DNA of 62,831 nucleotides, from the NCBI GenBank assembly GCA_017948555.1, contig JAFMYY010000028.1, positions 1 to 62,831 on the forward strand, in the 5' to 3' direction. The notes under the pieces were generated by a model. That model ran no database searches. It worked only from the letters and a program-made list of their open reading frames with translations, and was not told the DNA's origin. Position numbers and translations under genes: made by a program. Origin of the DNA: Cesiribacteraceae bacterium YIM B00369. Lineage in GTDB: Bacteria; Bacteroidota; Bacteroidia; Cytophagales; Cyclobacteriaceae. This document shows, one piece after another, positions 27,937-35,600 of this stretch; the first letter of the stretch is position 1, and the number at the start of each line of letters is the position of its first letter.

Positions 27937-29024
27937 ATGAGTTATTAACTCAAAAGGTAAATTTTAATATTATAAGATACGCCAACTGCTGGGAGGATGC
28001 AGATATTCTCCTCCAGGGGCTGAATCCTGAACCGGGCAACAAAATCCTGTCCATAGGCTCTGCCGGTGATAACAGTTTCTCTCTGCTCTGCACGCGGCCG
28101 GAAAGCGTGGTGGCTGTTGATGTAAACGAAACCCAGCTCCACCTCATCGCCCTCAAAAAAACATGCTTCCAAAAACTTGCTTATGAAGAAGTATTGCAGT
28201 TCCTGGGTTTCCTCCCTTCTCCAACCAGGTTAAACGTTTTTAATTCACTCAAAAAAGATTTGCCGTCTGCAGCAAGGAGTTACTGGGAAGGGAATAACCG
28301 TTATATTGAAGATGGCATAATTTACCAGGGGAAATTTGAAAAATACTTCCGGCTGTTTAGCAGCAAAATACTACCCCTAATACACAGCAAAGAAATTGTT
28401 GATTCCTTATTCCGGCTAAAGAGTGCCGGAGAACAGGAAAGATTTTATCATGATATATGGAACAGCCGGCGATGGCGGTTCCTGTTCAGAATCTTCTTCA
28501 GTAAATATGTTATGGGAAAATGGGGTCGTGATCCGGAGTTTCTTAAACAGGTAAACGGTTCTGTTTCTGACTTTATTTTCAGGAAAGCAGAGCAACATCT
28601 TATAAGGGAGGAAGCACAAAACAACTTTATCCTGTACTTCAGCCTTAATGGCCACTTTGGAAAATTCTTACCCCATTACCTTCGGCGGGAAAATTTTGAT
28701 ATTATAAAATCGAACCTCTCTCAGTTGCATACACTGAAAGGTTATGCCCAACAGGCAATAAAGCATTATGGATCTTTCGACTGCATGAACCTTTCCAACA
28801 TATTTGAATATATGGACGGGCGGGTATTTGAAGCAACAGCCGGGGAGCTGGCAGGAGGCACCCTCAAAGATGGAAAATTTGCCTATTGGAACCTGATGGT
28901 TCCCCGAAAGATTTCCAACCTTTTTCCTCAATCGGTTGTCTGTGAAGAAAGTCTTTCCCAGGCATTAACCATAAGGGATAAAGGCTTTTTCTACAGTCAG
29001 TTTATAATAGAAAAAAAGATATGA
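27933..29024 (+). CDS. BtaA-like (DUF3419) SAM-dependent 3-amino-3-carboxypropyl transferase
   Basis: 363 residues with the DUF3419/BtaA signatures YANCWEDADILLQGL near the N-terminus, LSIGSAGDNSFSLL as SAM-binding loop, FSLNGHFGKFLPHYLR and NLSNIFEYM. BtaA in Rhodobacter transfers the aminocarboxypropyl group of SAM to diacylglycerol, the first step to betaine lipids. The usual partner BtaB, an N-methyltransferase, is not in this cassette, so the product is probably not a normal betaine lipid. Four-base overlaps with both neighbours show tight coupling. The acceptor could be a diacylglycerol or a prenylated or alkyl alcohol made by neighbouring enzymes. Confidence 0.82.
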   Translation: MNELLTQKVNFNIIRYANCWEDADILLQGLNPEPGNKILSIGSAGDNSFSLLCTRPESVVAVDVNETQLHLIALKKTCFQKLAYEEVLQFLGFLPSPTRLNVFNSLKKDLPSAARSYWEGNNRYIEDGIIYQGKFEKYFRLFSSKILPLIHSKEIVDSLFRLKSAGEQERFYHDIWNSRRWRFLFRIFFSKYVMGKWGRDPEFLKQVNGSVSDFIFRKAEQHLIREEAQNNFILYFSLNGHFGKFLPHYLRRENFDIIKSNLSQLHTLKGYAQQAIKHYGSFDCMNLSNIFEYMDGRVFEATAGELAGGTLKDGKFAYWNLMVPRKISNLFPQSVVCEESLSQALTIRDKGFFYSQFIIEKKI

Positions 29025-29713
29025 GCAAAGAAATCACTAATATGCTGATTCTGAGCGCTTGCTTCCTCACCCTGTTTTTTCTGGCAGAAATACTGTATTA
29101 CCAGTGGAAAGTTCATGTTGATGTTACACGGAAAATAGTTCATACCGGCTCCGGTTTTCTCACCCTCCTCTTTCCTGTAATGCTGGAAAACCATTGGTTT
29201 GTGCTCCTGCTCTGTGGCAGCTTCGGGCTTTTGCTGACCGGAAGTTTAAAATTTAATTTCCTGAAGTCAATTAATGCCATTGACAGGGTGTCGTATGGCA
29301 GCCTGCTGTTTCCTGTGGCTGTATACTTCTGCTACATGGTTTACTACTTTTATGCCGGGCTTTCAGGAAACTCTCCTCATATGTTTATTTATTTTTATGC
29401 CCCCATACTTACACTGGCCATATGTGATCCCGTTGCGGCCCTGGTGGGCAAGCGTTACCCTTTTGGAAAATACAAGGTAGGTAAAGGATATAAAACCCTT
29501 ATGGGGAGCGGTGCATTCTTTATCAGCAGTCTTCTCCTGATTATAATTCTGCTGATGTATTTTAAAAATTACACTTTGGAAATAGCCAACCTTTTCCTTT
29601 TCTCCGCCCTTATCGCCATAACAGGTACAGCTGCAGAAGCCATCAGCAGCAAAGGATTCGACAACCTCATTGTTCCACTCATAGTAGTATTCCTCTTAAT
29701 TTTCCTCCCCTGA
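29021..29713 (+). CDS. SEC59/DGK1/VTE5-type lipid-alcohol kinase
   Basis: 230 residues with about seven membrane helices. Family motifs are DVTRKIVHTGSGF near residue 35, RVSYGSLLFPVA, CDPVAALVGKRYPFGKYKVG and the late TAAEAISSKGFDNLIVPL. Relatives are CTP-dependent kinases for dolichol, phytol or diacylglycerol. In plants VTE5 phosphorylates phytol to feed a UbiA-type prenyltransferase, a striking parallel to this cassette. Its ends overlap its neighbours by four bases and one base. The substrate is unknown. Confidence 0.8.
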   Translation: MSKEITNMLILSACFLTLFFLAEILYYQWKVHVDVTRKIVHTGSGFLTLLFPVMLENHWFVLLLCGSFGLLLTGSLKFNFLKSINAIDRVSYGSLLFPVAVYFCYMVYYFYAGLSGNSPHMFIYFYAPILTLAICDPVAALVGKRYPFGKYKVGKGYKTLMGSGAFFISSLLLIIILLMYFKNYTLEIANLFLFSALIAITGTAAEAISSKGFDNLIVPLIVVFLLIFLP

Positions 29714-30717
29714 TGGAAATCCTGAAAACACAACCCGGGGGTAACAGTTTCCATTGGTTCCAAAACTTTCCGGATGAAATTTACCCACCGGGGCACCACC
29801 GGTTTAATCAGGCAGATAATATAAACACAGATTTTCTGGATAGCTGTTTTGTATTGCTCGAAAACCGGAAGGTGCAAGCCCGTGCGGCACTTTACCATAA
29901 TACAAACCTGCAATACCGGCAACACCAAAGCTGGTGTATTGGTAATTATGAAGCAAAGGAAAATCCTGAGGCTGGTAAGCTGTTATTACTCCATATAATG
30001 GAAGAAGCCCGGACCGCAGGAGCCCGATATATATTAGGCCCCATGAATGGAAGTACCTGGGACAATTACCGTTTTCAGCTGGAAAGCCCTAACCCTGACT
30101 TTTTTATGGAACCGGTTCACCACCAATATTATCATGAGCACTTCAGGAGAGCAGGCTTCAGCCCGATAGCAAGCTATTTTTCCTGTATTGACAGGGAACT
30201 GAAATTTGATGATCCTGCAATTTCCGCCCTTGAAAATGATTTTAAAATGAAAGGAGTACGCTTCCGCAACATCAGGCCGGAAGCATTTGAACAGGAGCTG
30301 GAAAAAATTTATCATTTCAACGCCATTGCTTTTCAAAACAATTTCCTCTTCACCCCTGTCAGTCCGGAAGCCTTTCTTGATAAACAATCAGGATTAAAAA
30401 ATGTGATTATGCCGGAATTCACCATTCTGGCAGAAGACAGAAATCAGGACCTAATCGCTTACTTCTTCTGTATTGAAGATTTCCTGAATACAAAAGAAAA
30501 GTGTCTGATTGTGAAAACGCTGGCCCGCCATCCGGATGACCAATGGAAAGGCCTGGGCCATGTTATCGGGAATATGATTTACGAACGGGCAACAGCAAAA
30601 GGGTATACCTCCATTATTCATGCTTTGGTGTATGAAGGAGGAACCTCTATCCAGCTATCAAAGAACTTCTCCGGAGAAAATTACAAAAATTATGTTTTGT
30701 ATGGGAGCAAGATATAA
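29713..30717 (+). CDS. GNAT-like protein, possible acyltransferase
   Basis: 334 residues, no signal peptide or membrane helix. Recognisable features are GPMNGSTWDNYRF in the first half and a GNAT-like acyl-CoA-binding region in the second half (IVKTLARHPDDQWKGLGHVIGNMIYERA). The sequence looks like two GNAT-fold halves of which only the second keeps a clear cofactor loop. I cannot assign a substrate. With an acyl-activating ligase downstream and an amine-generating BtaA-like enzyme upstream, N-acylation of the aminocarboxypropyl group is possible. The start overlaps the previous stop by one base. Confidence 0.55.
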   Translation: MEILKTQPGGNSFHWFQNFPDEIYPPGHHRFNQADNINTDFLDSCFVLLENRKVQARAALYHNTNLQYRQHQSWCIGNYEAKENPEAGKLLLLHIMEEARTAGARYILGPMNGSTWDNYRFQLESPNPDFFMEPVHHQYYHEHFRRAGFSPIASYFSCIDRELKFDDPAISALENDFKMKGVRFRNIRPEAFEQELEKIYHFNAIAFQNNFLFTPVSPEAFLDKQSGLKNVIMPEFTILAEDRNQDLIAYFFCIEDFLNTKEKCLIVKTLARHPDDQWKGLGHVIGNMIYERATAKGYTSIIHALVYEGGTSIQLSKNFSGENYKNYVLYGSKI

Positions 30718-30772
30718 TCTATCCGGCAGAATATGCCACCCATCTCTCAGGCCATCAACTGAACAACAATAA

Positions 30773-32536
30773 GTGAACGAATCTTTCAATATTTCAGGCC
30801 TTTTCTTTGAAGCAGCCGAAAAGAATCCTGAAAAAACCGCCATTATCTACAGGAACCAACAAATAACTTTTGGTGAGCTGGAAAAGCAGGTGAAGGAAAC
30901 TGCCTGTTATTTCATGAGCAAAGGAATTACCAAAGGTGACAGGGCTATGGTTTTTGTACCGATGAGCATTGACCTGTACCGAATTGTTCTGGCCCTGTTC
31001 AGGATTGGGGCTACAGCCGTTTTTCTGGATGAATGGGTTAGCAAAAAAAGAATGGAGGAGTGCTGTAAAACAGCTCAATGTAAGGCCTTTATTGGTATTT
31101 TTAAGGCCAGGGTTCTATCCTTCTTCTCCTCAGAGCTGAGAAAAATCCCAATTCACTTAGGCAACCGCTTTCAGCCGTACAATGCTATCCTTGACTTTGC
31201 CGGAACTTTCAAATCAGATACTGCGCTTATTACCTATACCACCGGCAGCACAGGCACTCCTAAAGCGGCTAAGCGTACGCATGGCTTTCTGCTGGAGCAG
31301 TTCAATGCACTGCTGGAAACAATTAAACCTGCTGAAGATGATATTGATATGCCTGTCCTGCCTATTGTATTGCTGATGAACCTTGGTACAGGAACACCCT
31401 CCGTTATTGCAGAATTTAACAGTGCAAAACCAGCTGCTTTCCTTCCAGGAAAAGTAATCAGCCAGATACAGCAATATGGAATAAACCGCATAACAGCCTC
31501 TCCTTTTTTCCTGAAGATTCTTTCCAGACACATGACAGAACAGAAGATCAGCCTGCCCGGAATGCGAAAAATCTTTACAGGCGGTGCTCCTGTGTTCCCT
31601 GCAGAGGCAGCCCTGTATTATAAAGCCTTCCCTCAGACCAATACAGAGGTGGTTTATGGCTCTACTGAATCGGAACCTGTCAGCTCAGTCAACATAAAAG
31701 AATTAATTCAGGAAGATAAAAACATCCTTTGCAGCGGATTAAATGTTGGAAAGCCAGCACAATGTGCAGAGATAAAAATAATCAGGATAAAGGATGAACC
31801 TATAAGCCTCAATAAGCCTGAAGAGCTAAGCCTCCTGGAAATGCCAGCCGGTGATATCGGGGAAATTATAGTAGCCGGTAATCATGTATTGAGAGAGTAC
31901 TTTAATAATGAGGAAGCCTTAAAGCGCAACAAAATTTTTATAGAACAAAAATGCTGGCACCGGACCGGCGACAGTGGATATCTGGGCCCGGATGGAAAAC
32001 TCTATTTAACCGGAAGGTGCAGCAGTTTAATACTTCATGAAGGCCGGATCATCTCCCCTTTTATTTATGAAAAACTTTTTCAGTCGCTGGAGGGCGTGGA
32101 AACAGGTACAATTGTACTGCTGAACCAAAAGATAATAGCATTTATTGAACTTAATAATAACTCTAAGAAAGAGGAAGTACGAAAAAAAGTTCGGCAATTC
32201 CACCTTGCTCCTGACCAGCTGATCTTCCTTAAAAAAATTCCCCGAGATCCAAGACATCATTCCAAAATAGAGTATGAGAAACTGAAGAATTTCAGCTTAC
32301 GGCAGCCATTAAAATCACTGCTCCCCGCCCTTTGGCTCATCCTTTGCATGATAGCCAACCGCGAAAGCCACGATCCTTTTCAGGTATCTGAGCGCAGGGC
32401 CTACAGAGGCGAGGCTATTGCCATCCTTAAAGCAACAGCCCCTGAAGGAAAACTGCAGCTAAAAGCCAGCGCTCCCGGCCTGAAAGATGGCTCAGTAACT
32501 ATTGAAGTGGTAAAACCGGTAGCGAGTGTGAAGTAA
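30773..32536 (+). CDS. AMP-forming acyl ligase (OleC-like) with a chimeric C-terminus from GH2
   Basis: 587 residues from a GTG at 30773; no in-frame ATG lies nearby upstream. Adenylate-forming motifs are present in order: ITYTTGSTGTPKAAKRTH (A3), VVYGSTESEP (A5), HRTGDSGYLGPDGKLYLTGR (A7-A8) and DPRHHSKIEYEKL (A10) with the catalytic Lys498. The stretch NHVLREYFNNEEALKRNKI resembles OleC-type beta-lactone synthetases and related fatty acyl ligases. Residues 528-587 are not ligase sequence: they are a copy of the GH2 C-terminus (ANRESHDPFQ through to the stop). The natural end of the ligase probably lay near residue 510-527. All catalytic motifs precede the junction, so the enzyme may still work. 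A strong terminator follows. Confidence 0.85.
   Translation: MNESFNISGLFFEAAEKNPEKTAIIYRNQQITFGELEKQVKETACYFMSKGITKGDRAMVFVPMSIDLYRIVLALFRIGATAVFLDEWVSKKRMEECCKTAQCKAFIGIFKARVLSFFSSELRKIPIHLGNRFQPYNAILDFAGTFKSDTALITYTTGSTGTPKAAKRTHGFLLEQFNALLETIKPAEDDIDMPVLPIVLLMNLGTGTPSVIAEFNSAKPAAFLPGKVISQIQQYGINRITASPFFLKILSRHMTEQKISLPGMRKIFTGGAPVFPAEAALYYKAFPQTNTEVVYGSTESEPVSSVNIKELIQEDKNILCSGLNVGKPAQCAEIKIIRIKDEPISLNKPEELSLLEMPAGDIGEIIVAGNHVLREYFNNEEALKRNKIFIEQKCWHRTGDSGYLGPDGKLYLTGRCSSLILHEGRIISPFIYEKLFQSLEGVETGTIVLLNQKIIAFIELNNNSKKEEVRKKVRQFHLAPDQLIFLKKIPRDPRHHSKIEYEKLKNFSLRQPLKSLLPALWLILCMIANRESHDPFQVSERRAYRGEAIAILKATAPEGKLQLKASAPGLKDGSVTIEVVKPVASVK
32354..32536 (+). repeat. Direct repeat, right copy: GH2 3' end fused to the ligase gene
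   Basis: These 183 bases are 175/183 identical to 23550-23732, in the same orientation and reading frame, and end at the same TAA. Nothing upstream of the GCC at 32354 resembles GH2. Confidence 0.95.
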
Positions 32537-32549
32537 GCACCTTTAAACC

Positions 32550-32605
32550 ATAACAGAAAAAAAGCCTTACAGGTCCCGGGACCTGTAAGGCTTTTTTTCT
32601 GTTAT
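32550..32605. terminator. Bidirectional terminator, 56-base perfect palindrome
   Basis: Two 28-base arms are exact reverse complements with no spacer. Each arm has a GC core (GCCTTACAGGTCCC) and an A or T run at its outer side, so the hairpin has a U tract in both directions. It sits between the ligase and the convergent regulator gene and would end both transcripts. Confidence 0.92.
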
Positions 32606-32654
32606 TCTTGTATGGGCCTTTATGTAAAGAAATTCATTAACCCAACATTCAACC

Positions 32655-35600
32655 CTAACTTGCCATCTTATGCTTTTTGCAGTACACACTCGGGGTTTCG
32701 CCGTAATGGGTTTTGAAGCACTTACTGAAGTAGTTGGGGTCGCTGATACCTACTTCGTAGCTGGTTTCTGCTACACTATAGTCGCCGCTTCTGAGCATTT
32801 GGGCGGCTTTTTTCATACGAATGGTCCGTACAAATTCATTGGGAGAATAGCCTGATATACCTTTAAGCTTTTTGTAGAAAAAGGTACGGCTGCAGGACAG
32901 TTCCTTTATGAGAGAATCGACATTAAAATCCGGATCCGACATTTTTTCTTCCACCAGGGCTATTACCTTGTTCAGGAACTGCTGGTCGGCAGGTGCCTCT
33001 GTCAGCTCCGACACTTTAATTTCCGGCTCAGTGGTAAATTTTTCTTTGAGCATTTTCCGCTGCTCAATAATTTTTTCACTCCGCACCTTTAAATACTCAA
33101 AGTTGAATGGCTTGGTAATATAATCATCGGCTCCAATGCCAATACCTTTTACCTTCTGTTCATCTGTTGAACAGCCTGTAAGCAAAATTACAGGAATATG
33201 AGAGGTGTGGGTATTTTGCTTCAACTGCTGAGTAAGTTCAAAACCCGTTAGCCCGGGCATCATTACATCGCAGATAATCAGGTCGGGCATGATTTTAACA
33301 GCTGAATCCAAACCCTGCACACCATCCGGAGCAGAAGAAACCACAAAGTACTTACGGAATTTTTCACAAAGGTAATTCCGCAAATCATCATTATCTTCAA
33401 TAATTAAAAGGCTGCTTTTTGTAGCCATATGCCCTGTATGTGTTTCCCCTTTTTCAACATTGCTTACAAGAGATTCAATATCGATTTGCCTGTGCTCTCC
33501 GGGTGGAACATGGTCAAGAAGGGTACTCATTATTTTTTCATCCTCCCCGTAAAACTCTTCACCAATGGGCAGCGTAACGGTAAAAACACTGCCACTTGAA
33601 ACAATGCTTTCCACCTCAATCTGCCCTTTGTGCAGGTAGGTTAAATCGCGGGTAAGGGACAATCCAATCCCTGAACTGTCAGTTTTTTCGGTTTGCTCCC
33701 CCTTTACCCTGTTAAAGCGGTCGAAAATTTTATCAAGGTTTTCCCTGCTGATTCCTTTGCCCTCATCCTGAATCCTGACAGTTATCATTTTGCCGGTTTT
33801 GCTCAGGCTTACATCAAAATATATATTTTTGCCGGCCGGAGCATATTTAAATGCATTAGAAAGCAGGTTCAGCACAATTTTCTCCACATGTTTAGGATCT
33901 ATCCAGCCGGTAAGTGCTGTAAAGCCAGGATTAAAATGGAACCTTATCCCTTTCTTTTCTGCCAGGGGCAGAAAAGAAAGGTAAATATCATTAAAGAAGT
34001 TGAACAGGTCCACATACCTGGTCTTCAGCTCCATTTTATCATTCTGTATTCTGCGGAAATCAAGAAGCTGCTCAATCAGGTTCAGCAATCTGCCGGAATT
34101 TCGCCTTATTACCTCAACACTGTTCCTTAACTGTGCAGGCAAAGCGGGATCTTTGAGTAAATCCTCCGCAGGGCCTGAAATAAGTGTAAGAGGAGTTTTG
34201 AACTCATGGGAAACATCGGTATAAAACTTAAGTTTGTTCTCTGTCAGCCTTCTTTCCAGAACCACCTCATTCTGCAATTTAATTTCATGCCGCACAAAAT
34301 AAGTAATAAGACCAATACCTGAAATCAGTAAAACAGAGTAAAGAAAGTATGCCCAACCTGTTTTCCAGAAAGGAGGAAGAATAACCATTTTCAGGGTTTT
34401 TGCTTCATCCATCCAGACTCCGTCGCTGTTGGTGCCCCTGACTTTAAAAGTGTACTCACCCGGAGCCAGCCCGCGGTAAACAGCGTTTTTCTGGCCTACC
34501 ACGTAATTCCACTGTTCCTCAAAGTTTTCCAGTATAAAGGAATACTGTGTTTTTTCCGGCGCTTTAAAATCAAGCACACCAAACTCAATGCCTATAAAGT
34601 TCTGGTTATGCTTCAGTACAATTTCTTCGGTGGTTTCTATGGATTTCCGAAGAGGAGATTCTTCACTGCCTGGCTGTACCCGCTCATTAAAAATGGTAAA
34701 GTCTGTAAAAACAATGGGAAAGCTCTGGCTGTTTTTGCTTATCTCACCAGGCAAAAAGCGAACAAAACCATTCAAATGCCCGAATATAAGCTCACCATTC
34801 GCAGACCTTACGCCTGCTGCTTCGGAAAAGGTATTTTCACCCAGCCCGTCTTCCTGCTGATAGGTTTCCACCTGCCGGGTTTCCGGAGAGAATTTACAAA
34901 GCCCGTTATCTGTTCCTATCCATAAATTACCATCTCCGTCTCCTATTATACTGTAAATAACATCGCTCGGGAGGCCGTCAGTACGTGTAAAATGGTTAAA
35001 GCGGACATTTTCAGGGGAGTAATTTCCGGGAGGTAACTGATTCAGCCCTCCTCCATAAGATCCTGCCCATAAATTGCCGGCCCTGTCCTGGTGCAGGCAA
35101 ATAATGTCGTTATTCGAAAGAGAATAATTATTGGAAGGGTCGCGCATGAACTGAACAAACTTTTTATTCTCTGCCCTCAGGTATTCCTTTTTCAATAAAT
35201 TCAATCCGTCTGAGGTGCCAATCCATAAATTCTGGTCCTTATCGAGTAATAGGTTTCTTACCCTGTTATCACTGATTGGAAACCCTCCTTCAGACTCCTT
35301 CCTGAAATGCTTTATTACAACCTCCTCTGCTATGGGGTCTTCAATAAGATCCAGTCCTCCATTATAAGTACCAACCCATAACTGTCCGAAGGAATCCTGC
35401 AGGAGGGCATAAACCGTATTAACACTCAGGCTGGTACCTGTTTTTGAATCACGCTTGACGTTCTTTACTTTGAAACCTTTCCCATGCAGGTTTTCGCTCC
35501 GTAAAATTCCTTCAATCCTGATAAGACCATCGCTTTTTGTTCCAATCCATAAATTTCCTTTTCTATCCTCCAGCATGGAATAAACGCTGTGCATATAAAA

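Noticed and set aside
23550-32536. Transposon with the 183-base repeats as its termini
   Set aside because: The repeats are direct copies of coding sequence, not inverted ends, and no transposase or integrase gene lies between them.
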